A DNA stretch of 64,000 nt, taken from Rhizobiales bacterium 65-79. Its GTDB lineage: Bacteria > Pseudomonadota > Alphaproteobacteria > Rhizobiales > Rhizobiaceae. The position numbers and the translations under genes are program-made. Each line of letters starts with the position of its first letter. Within the stretch, counting starts at the first letter, position 1. The stretch is from assembly GCA_001896885.1 (NCBI GenBank), contig MKRJ01000046.1:62001-126000 (forward strand). Direction: 5' to 3'. Shown piece by piece: positions 33,671 through 43,323 of this stretch. Under the pieces are notes generated by a model that ran no database searches, was not told the origin of the DNA, and worked only from the letters and a program-made list of their open reading frames with translations.

Positions 33671-34759
33671 TCAGCGCTTCGCCGGCAGAAGCTGCACGCC
33701 TTCGCGTGGAAAACGGATGCGCACTTCCTCTCCCGCTTCGAACCTTTCCGCCTCGGGCGGATCGAAGCGGACGATCTTGAGCGCGTCCTCTCCGACAATG
33801 ACCGAATACTCGATCTTGTCGCCCAGATAGGTACTACTGGCCACCTTCGCGACCATTCCATCGCCCGTATTGCCGATGGAGATCGATTCAGGCCTGAGCA
33901 CGGCACAAAGCGTCTCGCCGGGCACAGCTAGGACGGCGCTGCGGAAGGCGCTTCTCTGGCCGGCCGTTTCAAGCGTCACCATGCCGTCGGAACGTTCGAC
34001 CACGGTGCCGGCGAGCAGGTTGGCACGGCCGATGAACTGGGCGATGAAGGCCGAGGCCGGCCGCCGATATAGGTCTTCCGCCGTGCCGATCTGGCTGATC
34101 CGCCCATCCTCCATGACCGCGATGCGGTCCGAGATCGCCATCGCCTCGTCCTGGTCGTGCGTCACGTAGACGGCGGTCGTGCCGAGCATCTTCTGCAGCT
34201 TGCGGATCTCGTCGCGCATCTGCAGCCTGAGCTTGGCGTCGAGATTGGACAGCGGCTCGTCGAAGAGCAGCACGCGCGGCCGGATGACGATGGCGCGCGC
34301 CAGCGCCACCCGCTGCTGCTGGCCGCCCGAAAGCTCGCTCGGCAGCCGCCCGCCGAAGCCGTCGAGGCCGACCATCGCCAGGACCTGATCGACGGCCGGA
34401 GCTATCTCGACCGGCTTCATCCTGCGTACGCGCAAGCCGTAGGCGACATTCTCGAACACCGACAGATGCGGAAAGAGCGCGTAGTTCTGGAAGACGAAGC
34501 CGATGTCGCGCCGGTTGGCGGGAACACGGGTGACATCCTTGTCGCCGATATGGATGGTTCCCTCGCTGGGCTCCTGGAATCCGGCGATCATCCGAAGCGT
34601 CGTCGTCTTGCCGCAGCCGGACGGCCCGAGCAGCGTCAGGAGCTCGCCCGGCCGGACTTCCAGGTCGATCTCGCGCACGGCGGGCACAAGGCCGCGGTCG
34701 GGGTGGCGGAAAACCGCGGAGACGTTTTCGAGGCGGATGCCGACGGATGACTGGGTCAT
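33671..34759 (-). CDS. ABC transporter ATP-binding protein (iron/2-aminoethylphosphonate-type)
   Basis: A 362-residue importer ATPase with Walker A GPSGCGKTT, signature LSGGQQQR, Walker B VLLFDEPLSN and a C-terminal TOBE-like region. This is the FbpC/PotA architecture. It is last in the operon, overlapping the permease gene by 4 bp. The substrate class (ferric iron, phosphonate or polyamine) cannot be decided from the ATPase. Confidence 0.93.
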   Translation of the reverse strand: MTQSSVGIRLENVSAVFRHPDRGLVPAVREIDLEVRPGELLTLLGPSGCGKTTTLRMIAGFQEPSEGTIHIGDKDVTRVPANRRDIGFVFQNYALFPHLSVFENVAYGLRVRRMKPVEIAPAVDQVLAMVGLDGFGGRLPSELSGGQQQRVALARAIVIRPRVLLFDEPLSNLDAKLRLQMRDEIRKLQKMLGTTAVYVTHDQDEAMAISDRIAVMEDGRISQIGTAEDLYRRPASAFIAQFIGRANLLAGTVVERSDGMVTLETAGQRSAFRSAVLAVPGETLCAVLRPESISIGNTGDGMVAKVASSTYLGDKIEYSVIVGEDALKIVRFDPPEAERFEAGEEVRIRFPREGVQLLPAKR

Positions 34760-36459
34760 GCTGAATAGCCCGAAAGCGAACGGCGGAGCTCCGGAGAGGT
34801 CATTCGCCGGAGGAAGAAGTTCAGTATCCCCGTCACGACCAGGACGACGACGATGACGAAGACGGAAAAGGCGGCGGCGATCCCGAGAGACAATTCGGTC
34901 ATGTTTTCAAGGATGCGCACGGTCACCAGCGTCCAGTTGATCGAGATCAGGAAGATGGTGGCGCTGATCGCCGTCATAGAGCGGATGAACACCACGCCGA
35001 GCCCAGCGAAGAAGGCCGGCAGGATGAGCGGCAGCATCACCCGCCGGAAGGTGGCGAAGCTTCCGGCGCCAAGACTGAAGGAGGCCTCCTCGATGCTTCG
35101 GTCGATCTGCTGCAGCAGGGCGACCGTGGTGCGGATGCCGGACGGGCTGTAACGGAAGATGTAGCAGGCGATGATGATGAGCGCCGTGCCGGTGATGGCG
35201 AAGGGCTCCTTGTTGAAGGCGATCAGGTAGCCGATGCCGACGATGGTACCCGGCAGTGCGTAGTTGATCATGCTCACGATTTCCATCGCCTGCCGGCTCC
35301 GGAATTTGGTGCGGCAGACGAGATAGCCCACGACCACCGCGTAAAGGCCGCCAAGCGGCATGCCGATGAGGGCGATGATCAGCGTGTCCTCGATGGCCGT
35401 CATGCCGTCGGTGAAGACGGCGCGGTAGCTTGCCAGCGTGAACGTATCGTTGGCGCCGAAGGCGACCACGAAGGAAGCGTAGACCAGGAGCGCATAGAGA
35501 TAGAGGATGAAGATGCAGATGGATGCGCATGCCGCGATGAGCAGGAGGCGCGCGGTCGGCGCGAGCGCCTGGTGCAGGGCTTGGCCGCCGCCCTTGCCGG
35601 TGACGGTCACGTAGCTCCTGCCGGCGACGAGGCGGCGCTGCGCGAAATAGACCAGCGCGGCCGGAACCAGGAGCATCAGCGACAGGATCGCGCCGGCCTT
35701 GAGATCGAACATCCCGGTGATCTGCAGATAGGCTTCGGTCGGAAGCACCGGCAGGTCGTTGCCGGCGAGGATGAGCGGCGTGGCGAAATCCGCCAGCGAC
35801 GCCGCGAAGAGGAGGAGGAAGGCGTTGGCAAGCCCCGGCACGGTCAGCGGCAGCGTCACGGTGCGGAACACGTGCCAGCGCGAACTTCCCAGGCTGAACG
35901 CCATCTCCTCGAGATTACCTCCGATCGAGGCGATGAGCGGCCGCAGCGCAAGATAGGCCAATGGAAAATAGGTGAGCGATTCGGCGACGAGCGTGCTGCG
36001 CAACCCATAGACGTTGGCGTTCTGCATACCGAAAATATCATGGCTGATCAGGCCTTGCGGACCGAACGAAAAGACGAACGCGATGGAGGTGGTGAAAGGC
36101 GGGGAGATCAGCGGGAGAAGCGTGACGAGGCCGAAAGCTCTGCGTCCGGCGCGGCCGAGTTCGGCGCGCTCGGCGGTATAGGCGAAAAGGAAGCCGGTCG
36201 CCGTGCCGAGCAGGCCGACTAGAAACGCGAGCAGCAGGCTGTTGCGGAACGCCCTGAGATGGTGCCCGTTGCCGAGCGCCGACACCAATGGCGCGAGCGT
36301 GTAGCCCTCGTCGCCGGTGAAGGCCGTCAAGATCAGTTCGATCAGGGGATAGACGACAAAAAGCGCAAGCAGCAGCCACAGAACGATGATGACTGCCGCC
36401 TGCACCGGATCCTGCGCCGGCCGCCCCGATCGGCGGCGCGGCAATGCGGTCGCGCTCAT
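34756..36459 (-). CDS. fused two-domain ABC permease (FbpB/ThiP-like)
   Basis: A 567-residue permease with about 12 membrane helices in two halves, each carrying a permease EAA-type loop (EEMAFSLGSSRWHVFRTV and EEASFSLGAGSFATFRRVMLPLI). Single-chain two-domain permeases are typical of FbpB-type iron importers and the 2-aminoethylphosphonate group. It is operonic with the solute-binding protein gene (18-bp gap) and the ATPase gene. Confidence 0.92.
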   Translation of the reverse strand: MSATALPRRRSGRPAQDPVQAAVIIVLWLLLALFVVYPLIELILTAFTGDEGYTLAPLVSALGNGHHLRAFRNSLLLAFLVGLLGTATGFLFAYTAERAELGRAGRRAFGLVTLLPLISPPFTTSIAFVFSFGPQGLISHDIFGMQNANVYGLRSTLVAESLTYFPLAYLALRPLIASIGGNLEEMAFSLGSSRWHVFRTVTLPLTVPGLANAFLLLFAASLADFATPLILAGNDLPVLPTEAYLQITGMFDLKAGAILSLMLLVPAALVYFAQRRLVAGRSYVTVTGKGGGQALHQALAPTARLLLIAACASICIFILYLYALLVYASFVVAFGANDTFTLASYRAVFTDGMTAIEDTLIIALIGMPLGGLYAVVVGYLVCRTKFRSRQAMEIVSMINYALPGTIVGIGYLIAFNKEPFAITGTALIIIACYIFRYSPSGIRTTVALLQQIDRSIEEASFSLGAGSFATFRRVMLPLILPAFFAGLGVVFIRSMTAISATIFLISINWTLVTVRILENMTELSLGIAAAFSVFVIVVVLVVTGILNFFLRRMTSPELRRSLSGYSA

Positions 36460-36477
36460 TGCTTAAGGCCGCAGGAC

Positions 36478-37542
36478 CTAGGCATTGAGCACTTCAGCGA
36501 CCCATTTGTTGACGATGCGCTTGCGGTTCTCGCCCGCCCATTTGTCGTCAATCTCGATGATGTTGGCCCCTTCCAGCACTTTGGCCAGGCTGGGATCGGT
36601 CTTCACTTTCGGGTTGGCCGGAATGAAGTTGATCTTGTTTGGCGCCAGCAGCGACTGCATGTCGGCGCTGGTCGCCCAGTCGATCAGCTTCTTGCCGGCG
36701 TCCGGATTCTTCGCGCCCTTGATAAGCGCGATGCATTCGGCCGCCGAGCCGATCCCCTCCTTGGGGAAGCTGATCTGGACGTCATAGCCCTTCTGCCGGG
36801 TGAACAGCGCATCGACGATGAAGAAGATGCCGCCGCCGGCCTGCCCGAGCCCGGTGGGAAGCGTGCCGCCGCCGCCGCTCTTGGTATAGACCTGCACGTT
36901 CTGGCGCAGCTTCTTCATATAGGCGAAGGCCTCGTCCTCGTTGCGGTTGTGCACCTGCAGGATCGAGAAGATGCGCGTGACCGCCGTGCCGGAAGTGCGC
37001 GCGTCGGCCATCTGCAACATGCCCTTGTAGGCCGGATTCAGAAGATCGTCCCATGACGCGGGCGCCTTGAGATTGTTCTTCTTGAGGAACTCCGTGTTGG
37101 TCATGAAGACCAGCGGATCGTCGGCGATCGCCGTCCACATGCCGTTCGGGTCCTTGAAGCGGGCCGGCAGGTCGGCCGCCGCCGGCGGCGCATAGGGTTC
37201 GAATACGCCCTGCCCCTGACCGGCGGTGAACGTCTCCACCGGACCGCCGAAGAGGACGTCGATCTGCGGATTGTTCTTCTCGGCGACGACTCGGGCGAGC
37301 GCCTCGCCGGAGGAGAAGCGGACGAATTTCACCGGGATGCCCGACGCCTTGGTGAAGGCGTCCATCATCGGCTTGGCGTAGTTCTCCGGCCAGATCGAAT
37401 AGGCGTTGATGCCATCCGCGGCATGCGCCTTGCGCAGCACGAACGGCGCCGCCACGGCGGCCGTCAGGAAGCTGCGCCGGCTAAGGGAAGCGAAGGCGCT
37501 TCCCGCGGATTTCCGGCTTCCGATATCAATTGAGCTATCCAT
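36478..37542 (-). CDS. Tat-exported periplasmic substrate-binding protein
   Basis: A 354-residue class II extracellular solute-binding protein. The leader has a twin-arginine motif, SRRSFLTAAVAAPFV, with cleavage likely at KAHA. Mature motifs include NPQIDVLFGGPVETF, MWTAIADDPLVFMTN and a GGGIFFIVD loop. It resembles the iron/phosphonate (AfuA-like) group. Without visible ligand residues I leave the substrate open. A good GAGGGGAGG lies just before ATG 37542. Confidence 0.9.
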   Translation of the reverse strand: MDSSIDIGSRKSAGSAFASLSRRSFLTAAVAAPFVLRKAHAADGINAYSIWPENYAKPMMDAFTKASGIPVKFVRFSSGEALARVVAEKNNPQIDVLFGGPVETFTAGQGQGVFEPYAPPAAADLPARFKDPNGMWTAIADDPLVFMTNTEFLKKNNLKAPASWDDLLNPAYKGMLQMADARTSGTAVTRIFSILQVHNRNEDEAFAYMKKLRQNVQVYTKSGGGGTLPTGLGQAGGGIFFIVDALFTRQKGYDVQISFPKEGIGSAAECIALIKGAKNPDAGKKLIDWATSADMQSLLAPNKINFIPANPKVKTDPSLAKVLEGANIIEIDDKWAGENRKRIVNKWVAEVLNA

Positions 37543-37573
37543 ATTTCCTCCCCTCGATTGTGTGGTTCGCCAC

Positions 37574-37601
37574 TTAAGATGCACAGCTTTGCAAGAGTCA
37601 A
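37574..37601 (-). promoter_or_regulatory. likely sigma-70 promoter of the ABC importer operon
   Basis: -35 TTGACT and -10 TCTTAA are separated by 16 bp, ending about 32 bp before the substrate-binding-protein start. No clear Fur, Irr or RirA box overlaps it. Confidence 0.4.
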
Positions 37602-37710
37602 GGAGAGGCTGCGCCCATTCGCCCGGACAGGCTGGATGTACGCGGAACGTTGACTGGGTCGTACGTGATCGGCGGGACGGGGATGCGGCCGCATCGGGCC
37701 GAAAGGAAAG

Positions 37711-37787
37711 TGGTGATCCCGGCGCGATTCGAACGCGCGACCCTCAGATTAGGAATCTGATGCTCTATCCTGCTGAGCTACGGGACC
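37711..37787 (-). tRNA. tRNA-Arg (anticodon CCT)
   Basis: A 77-nt tRNA with encoded CCA. On the minus strand the acceptor GGTCCCG pairs with the 3' arm GGGATCA apart from wobble. The anticodon stem CAGAT/ATCTG holds loop TCCTA with anticodon CCT, reading AGG. The T-loop CGTTCGAATCG is intact. Confidence 0.95.
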
Positions 37788-37796
37788 ACGGCGCTT

Positions 37797-37825
37797 TACA
37801 TAAACGGTTCGCGGGCCTTCGCCAA
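37797..37825 (-). promoter_or_regulatory. promoter of tRNA-Arg
   Basis: On the minus strand -35 TTGGCG and -10 TATGTA are 17 bp apart; the -10 ends 9 bp before the mature tRNA. Confidence 0.45.
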
Positions 37826-37921
37826 CCCGGCATCGATGCCGGATCGGCGTTGCTCTTGGCTGCTCCGCTTTGAAATCGCGGGGAACGGCCTGTTCGTGCC
37901 AGCCCCTCGGGGCAGGCCGCT

Positions 37922-39088
37922 TCACCGCGCCGGCAGCGCGCTTTCCGCGAGCTTCACCCAGTAGCTGACGCCGTGCGGGATGATCTCGTCATTGAAATCA
38001 TAGGCCGGGTGGTGGAGGTTCGCGGAATCCCCGTTGCCGAGGAAGATGAAGGCACCGGGCCGCGCTTCCAGCATGTAGGAGAAGTCCTCCCCGCCCATCA
38101 GCGGCGCGATCTCGGCTTCGACCTTCTGCTCGCCCGCCACCTCGCGCGCGACGTCGATCGCGAAGACCGTCTCGTCCGGATTGTTGACGGTGACCGGATA
38201 GTTGGCGTCGTAGTCGAGTTCGACCTTCGCTCCGAAAGTCGTCGCCATGCCCTCGCAGATGGCGCGCATCCGTTCCTCCGTCCTGGCGGCCACGGCCTTG
38301 TCCAGCGTGCGGATGGTGCCGGCGAGCTCCGCCGTTTCGGGAATGATGTTGTAGGCATCGCCCGCATGGAATTTGGTGACCGAGACCACGACCGATTTGA
38401 TCGGATCGGTGGTGCGCGAGGCGATGCTCTGGACGGCGCTCACGAGCTGGCTGCCGAGCACGATCGGATCGATCGTTGTATGCGGCATCGCCGCATGCCC
38501 CCCCTTGCCGGTGATCTTGATGGTGAATTCCGCCGTCGCCGCCATGATCGGACCGGGACGGATGCCGAAGGCGCCGATGGGAACCCCCGGCATGTTGTGC
38601 ATGCCGAAGACCCTGCTGATGCCGAAGCGCTCCATCATGCCGTCTCCGACCATCGCCTTGCCGCCGCCGCCGCCCTCTTCCGCCGGCTGGAAGATGACCG
38701 CGACGTTGCCGGAGAAATTGCGCGTCTCGGCGAGGTATTTCGCGGCGCCGAGCAGCATGGCGGTGTGCCCGTCATGGCCGCAGGCATGCATCTTGTTGGC
38801 CACGGTGGACGCATAAGGCTTGCCCGTGGTCTCCTGGATCGGCAGCGCGTCCATGTCGGCCCTCAGCCCGATCGTTTCACCGGCGCCGAGCCGGCCCTTG
38901 ATCACGCCGACGACGCCGGTGCGGCCGATGCCGGTGACGATCTCGTCGACGCCGAATTCCTTCAGCTTGTCCGCCACGAAGGAGGCGGTCTTGTGGACGT
39001 CGTAGCCCAGTTCCGGTTCGCTGTGGATATGGCGGCGCCAGCCGGCGATCTCGTCCTGCATTTCGGCGGCGCGATTCAGTATGGGCAT
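37922..39088 (-). CDS. M20-family amidohydrolase/aminoacylase (hippurate hydrolase-like)
   Basis: A 388-residue M20D metallohydrolase that removes acyl groups from amino acids. Metal and catalytic motifs are LRADMDALPIQE, HACGHDGHTAML and PAEEGGGG, with a lid domain between, and MGGEDFSYML near the C-terminus. Substrate preference (hippurate, N-acyl-amino acids or auxin conjugates) cannot be read. ATG 39088 was preferred to an upstream one without family similarity. Confidence 0.92.
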   Translation of the reverse strand: MPILNRAAEMQDEIAGWRRHIHSEPELGYDVHKTASFVADKLKEFGVDEIVTGIGRTGVVGVIKGRLGAGETIGLRADMDALPIQETTGKPYASTVANKMHACGHDGHTAMLLGAAKYLAETRNFSGNVAVIFQPAEEGGGGGKAMVGDGMMERFGISRVFGMHNMPGVPIGAFGIRPGPIMAATAEFTIKITGKGGHAAMPHTTIDPIVLGSQLVSAVQSIASRTTDPIKSVVVSVTKFHAGDAYNIIPETAELAGTIRTLDKAVAARTEERMRAICEGMATTFGAKVELDYDANYPVTVNNPDETVFAIDVAREVAGEQKVEAEIAPLMGGEDFSYMLEARPGAFIFLGNGDSANLHHPAYDFNDEIIPHGVSYWVKLAESALPAR

Positions 39089-39257
39089 AGGTAAGGCTTT
39101 CTTATCGGGTTGAGTTTCACGATCGCGGCGATTTTGCCATTTTGGCGACACATGCGCTAGATAGCAGGTGCGCGCAGCGAGACGAGCGCCGCCTTGCGGC
39201 CTCCCCGTCCGGCGCTACTTCCCCGACGAACGGCAACAAGGTGGGTTCTGGTACATC

Positions 39258-40421
39258 ATGCGGCAGCTTCTATCCGGGATATTTTCCGTCGCGCTTCTCG
39301 TCCTTGCCTCGCCTGCCATTTCCCCCGCGCTCGCCGGCCCCTCGCTTCTTTTCGACGTGAACGACAGCAGGGTGCTGGAGCATCAGGACGCCTTCGCGCG
39401 CTGGTATCCGGCCTCCCTCACCAAGCTGATGACCGCCTATGTGGCGTTCAAGGCGATCGGCGCCGGCGAGGTGACGCTGCAGTCGCCGATCAGGATGACG
39501 AAGAACTCCGCCTCGCAGCCGCCGTCGAAGATGGGCTTCAAGCCCGGCGACGTCATGACGCTGGACAATGCGCTGAAGATGATGATCACGCATTCGGCCA
39601 ACGACATCGCCATGGCGGTCGGAGAGAATGTCGGCGGCAGCGAGGAAGCGTTCGTCGACCGGATGAACGCCGAGGCGCGCCGGCTCGGCATGAGCGGCAC
39701 CCACTACGCCAACCCGAACGGCCTCTTCTCGCCGGACAACTATACGACGGCGCGCGACCAGGCCGTTCTCGTCACGGCGATCCGCAAGGAATATCCGCAA
39801 TATCTCAGCTATTTCAACATCGAGGCGATCGGCATCGGCAAGAAGGTCATCCCGAACATCAATGCGCTGATCGGCCGCTTCGACGGCGCCGACGGCATGA
39901 AGACGGGCTTCATCTGCGAATCCGGCTTCAATTTCATCGGTAGCGCGACCCGTCAGGGCCGCACGCTGGCGGCGATCGTTCTCGGCGCCGGCTCGATCAC
40001 CGAACGCGCCGCCCAGACGGCCGCGCTGCTCGCCCAGGGCTTCGGCACGAACGAACCGGCCGATGCTCCGATGCTGGCCTCGATGCCGGTCGACGGCAAC
40101 GGCGTCGGCGAGGCGACGAACATGCGCCAGGCGCTCTGTTCGAAGGAGGCCAGGAAGCGGAAACGGCAGAAGCTGGCGGATGCCGGCGGCGAGGACGACG
40201 AGGAGCAGGCACCGCTGGTGATGGGCTCGCCCTATCTGCACAAGCTCGACCACCCGCGCACCGTGGTCATGGTCGGCCTCGGCGGTGCGACCGGCCCCGG
40301 CGGATTGCCGGAGGAGCCGGAATACGCCGACGTGCCCATACCGACGCCGCGACCGGACTACACGCCTCCGGCAAAGAGCACGAAGCCCGCGGCCAAGGCG
40401 CAGTCGGCAAGCGTCCGGTAG
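39258..40421 (+). CDS. D-alanyl-D-alanine carboxypeptidase (penicillin-binding protein, DacA/DacC type)
   Basis: A 387-residue periplasmic enzyme trimming the terminal D-Ala of peptidoglycan pentapeptides. It has an N-terminal signal (about 1-26), the active-site SxxK SLTK, the SxN motif HSAND and the KTG triad in MKTGFI. A Pro/Thr/Lys-rich tail follows and ends in AQSASVR. The CobW GTPase gene starts 5 bp after the stop. It faces the L,D-transpeptidase about 1.3 kb downstream. Confidence 0.93.
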   Translation: MRQLLSGIFSVALLVLASPAISPALAGPSLLFDVNDSRVLEHQDAFARWYPASLTKLMTAYVAFKAIGAGEVTLQSPIRMTKNSASQPPSKMGFKPGDVMTLDNALKMMITHSANDIAMAVGENVGGSEEAFVDRMNAEARRLGMSGTHYANPNGLFSPDNYTTARDQAVLVTAIRKEYPQYLSYFNIEAIGIGKKVIPNINALIGRFDGADGMKTGFICESGFNFIGSATRQGRTLAAIVLGAGSITERAAQTAALLAQGFGTNEPADAPMLASMPVDGNGVGEATNMRQALCSKEARKRKRQKLADAGGEDDEEQAPLVMGSPYLHKLDHPRTVVMVGLGGATGPGGLPEEPEYADVPIPTPRPDYTPPAKSTKPAAKAQSASVR

Positions 40422-40426
40422 CCGAC

Positions 40427-41506
40427 GTGACGGCGCCGATCCCCGTCAGTTTGCTGACCGGCTTTCTCGGTTCCGGCAAGACGACCCTTCTCAACCGTCT
40501 CCTGAAGGAGCCGGCGCTCGCCGACACCGCCGTCGTCATCAACGAATTCGGCGAGATCGCCATCGACCACCTGCTGGTGGAGCGGGCGAGCGAAGGCCTC
40601 GTCGAGCTTTCCGGCGGATGCGTGTGCTGCACGGTGCGCGGGGAACTCGTCGATACGCTTCTCGACCTCGCCCGACGCATGCCGGCCCTGAAGCGCGTCA
40701 TCATCGAGACGACCGGCCTTGCCGATCCCGCGCCGATCCTCCAGGCGCTGATGGCGCATCCGGGACTGCTCGGCCTTTTCCGGCTGGACGGCGTCATCGC
40801 CATGGTGGACGCGGTCAATGGCGACGCCACCCTCGACCGGCACGAAGAGGCCGTGCGGCAGGTGGCGATGGCCGACCGCATCGTGCTGACCAAATCGGAT
40901 CTAGGTGAAGCGGCGGCCGCGCCGCTGCGCGGCAGGCTGGAGCGTCTCAATCCCGGCGCTCCCGTCATCCAGGGCAGCGCCGATCGGCCCACGGCGAAGG
41001 AATTGCTCGATTGCGGGCTCTACGACCCGTCCGGCAAGCTCCCCGACGTCGAACGCTGGCTGCGCGCCGAGGCGGCGCACGACCATGACGGCCACGAACG
41101 GCATCGCCACGATCATGATCACCACCATCACGATTCCCGCATCAGGACGGTCTCGCTCGTTCATGACCGCCCGGTTCCTTTCGGCGCGATCGAGACGTTT
41201 CTCGATCTCCTGCGCTCGACGAATGGCGAGCGCCTCTTGCGCATGAAGGGCATCGTGGAACTCGCCGAGGATCCGGGGCGACCGCTTGTCCTGCACGGCG
41301 TGCAGAACATCCTGCACCCGCCCGCAAGGCTCGCCGCATGGCCGGACGCCGGGCGCGGCACGCGGCTCGTCCTCATCGCGATCGACCTCGACGAGGATTA
41401 TGTGCGCCGCCTCTTCGCCGCCGTCACCGGCAAGCCGATGACGGACACGCCGGACCGAGCCGCCATCGAGGACAACCCCCTCGCCATCGCCGGGGCGAAG
41501 CTCTAG
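40427..41506 (+). CDS. CobW/COG0523-family GTPase with a His-rich loop (putative metallochaperone)
   Basis: A 359-residue G3E GTPase. The P-loop GFLGSGKTT starts about residue 12; the metal motif GGCVCC lies near 65; TKSDL gives base specificity; and [19 protein letters not shown] forms a His-rich linker. COG0523 proteins deliver zinc or cobalt under scarcity. GTG start. The five-base gap to the D,D-carboxypeptidase gene suggests co-translation, linking metal supply with wall remodelling; the partner enzyme is unknown. Confidence 0.92.
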   Translation: MTAPIPVSLLTGFLGSGKTTLLNRLLKEPALADTAVVINEFGEIAIDHLLVERASEGLVELSGGCVCCTVRGELVDTLLDLARRMPALKRVIIETTGLADPAPILQALMAHPGLLGLFRLDGVIAMVDAVNGDATLDRHEEAVRQVAMADRIVLTKSDLGEAAAAPLRGRLERLNPGAPVIQGSADRPTAKELLDCGLYDPSGKLPDVERWLRAEAAHDHDGHERHRHDHDHHHHDSRIRTVSLVHDRPVPFGAIETFLDLLRSTNGERLLRMKGIVELAEDPGRPLVLHGVQNILHPPARLAAWPDAGRGTRLVLIAIDLDEDYVRRLFAAVTGKPMTDTPDRAAIEDNPLAIAGAKL

Positions 41507-41536
41507 GGCGGTATGGACAGCGGCTCGCCCGCGTCG

Positions 41537-41788
41537 TTATCCCCGCTCGATCAGGAAGCGGTGCCCGCCCTCGACGCCGTAGCTTTCCCGCAGATTGTGG
41601 CCATTGTCCTTGCAGAAGGCGGGGATGTCGATGACGGCCAGCGGATCGGTCGTCTCGACCCAAAGGAGCGCGCCTGACGGCATGCCGGCCAGCCGCTTGC
41701 TCGCCCTGAGGACCGGAAGCGGGCAGGTAAGGCCCCTGAGATCGTAGGTTTCGGCGTCGGCGCTCAACTGCCGAACATCTTGTTCCAT
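41537..41788 (-). CDS. TusA/SirA-like sulfur-carrier family protein
   Basis: An 83-residue TusA fold with the CPxP motif in LRGLTCPLPVLRASK, whose Cys carries persulfide in family members. It overlaps the L,D-transpeptidase gene by 25 bp on the same strand, so it is likely translated with it. The usual roles are tRNA thiolation or sulfur relay; the link to the transpeptidase is unexplained. Confidence 0.9.
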   Translation of the reverse strand: MEQDVRQLSADAETYDLRGLTCPLPVLRASKRLAGMPSGALLWVETTDPLAVIDIPAFCKDNGHNLRESYGVEGGHRFLIERG

Positions 41789-43101
41789 ATGCGTTTCAAC
41801 ATGCGCGGCTGCGGCTCGGCGGCCATGGCGCTCGCTTCCGGCACTTCGGTGGCAGCGTTGGTTTCCTGGCTGCCCTGCTTCTGCGCCGAAGCTTGCGCCA
41901 CCGCCTGGTGCTTTGCGGTTTCTTTCTTCGCCTTCGCTTCCGCGACCTGCGCTTCCTTCGCCGCCTTCGCTTCCGCGATCTGCCTTTCCTTTTCGGCCTT
42001 GGCCGCCGCGAGCGCCGCCGCCTTCTCCTGCTCGGCCTTCTCCTTGGCCGTTTTCTCGGCATCGAGCGCCGCCATCTTACGGCCGACCGGCGAATCGATG
42101 CGGCCCATTTCGGCGGTCTCGGAGAGCTTACCGCTCGCATCGAGCGCCGGCGGCTGCATCGGCACGCGCTCGCCGCGGCCGCGCTTGCGCGACCAGTCCG
42201 CCACCAGGCTGGCTTCCCTGATGCCGTCGATCGTTGCGCTGGGCGGCGCGCCCTTGGTCCTTGCCGCCTCGGCGAAGGCGTCGTCATATTTCTTGTCGTA
42301 GGCGGCGGTCGCGGCCGCCATAGCCGGCGAGCGCGCCATGGGCGGACAGGCGCCGTTCGGCGAAGCCGGGAAGCTGTGGCCGTCCGCGGCGACCTCGTTG
42401 AAGACGTAGCGGCCCTCGCACACGTCGACCTTCGGCGGCAGATGCGCGATCTCGAACTGGTCGTAGCCTTCCTTCAGCATCTTCCAGAAATCGTAGTTCG
42501 GGTCGTTGCGGTAGCGCGCCATGTTGGCTGCCGTCATGCGGAACGGAAAGGCCTGGAGCTGGAACGCCTCCTGGCCGCCTCGAAAGGCATCGCGCGCGAA
42601 GGCGTAGATCTGCGACACCTGCGCGTCGTTCATCGAGTAGCAGCCCGACGAGGAGCAGGCGCCATGCACCATCAGGTTGGCGCCGGTGCGGTTGTGCGCC
42701 CGGTCATAGGCGTTGGGAAAGCCGATATTGAAGGAAAGGTAATATTTCGAGTTCGGGTTCATCTGGCTCGGATGGATATCGTAGAATCCCTCCGGAGCCT
42801 GCCGGTCGCCCTCCATGAATTTCGGTCCGAGCTGCCCCGACCATTTGCAGATCGGATAGGTGGCGATCAGGCCGTAGCCGCCGTCGCCCTTCTGCTTCCA
42901 GACCTCGAACTGCCCTTCCTCCTTGAAGATGCGCACGAGGATCGGCGAGGGGGTCGCCATGCCCCTCGACTTCATCAGGTCGACGAGTTTTTGCGGAAGT
43001 TCCTTGTTGGCTTTCGGCGCGATGTCCTCGATCGAGCCGTTGCAGCCTGCCATGAGCAGGGCAGCGACCAGCAATCCGGCGCCTTTGATGCGGGAACTCA
43101 T
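41764..43101 (-). CDS. YafK-type L,D-transpeptidase lipoprotein with an Ala/Lys/Glu-rich tail
   Basis: A 445-residue L,D-transpeptidase (YkuD) protein. It has a lipobox in LMAGC (Cys about 19), the catalytic segment VHGACSSSGCYSMND, and a C-terminal coiled-coil rich in Ala, Lys and Glu (about 345-420). Such enzymes form 3-3 cross-links or attach proteins to peptidoglycan. A GGTTAACC palindrome lies 75-82 bp upstream. Confidence 0.9.
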   Translation of the reverse strand: MSSRIKGAGLLVAALLMAGCNGSIEDIAPKANKELPQKLVDLMKSRGMATPSPILVRIFKEEGQFEVWKQKGDGGYGLIATYPICKWSGQLGPKFMEGDRQAPEGFYDIHPSQMNPNSKYYLSFNIGFPNAYDRAHNRTGANLMVHGACSSSGCYSMNDAQVSQIYAFARDAFRGGQEAFQLQAFPFRMTAANMARYRNDPNYDFWKMLKEGYDQFEIAHLPPKVDVCEGRYVFNEVAADGHSFPASPNGACPPMARSPAMAAATAAYDKKYDDAFAEAARTKGAPPSATIDGIREASLVADWSRKRGRGERVPMQPPALDASGKLSETAEMGRIDSPVGRKMAALDAEKTAKEKAEQEKAAALAAAKAEKERQIAEAKAAKEAQVAEAKAKKETAKHQAVAQASAQKQGSQETNAATEVPEASAMAAEPQPRMLKRIWNKMFGS

Positions 43102-43323
43102 TGTATTCTACAGTCTCGTTCGCAAGAGCCGGACTGCAGCCGGCCGAGATTGGGCCCCGTGGACGAAGCTAAGACGGTTAACCTTGAGAAACCATTACCA
43201 TGTGGCGTCCCCGTTCTGCTCCCGGTGGTTGCCCATTGAAGGCAGCGGCGCGGCGATTTTATGGCAGGGCCTATCTTAGGAGGGTTGGCGGCCGATTGGA
43301 ATCCGTCCGGCGGCGATAGGCGC

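Noticed and set aside
39168-39257. N-terminal extension of the D,D-carboxypeptidase
   Set aside because: The signal peptide begins at MRQLLSG; the extension is polar and Arg-rich.
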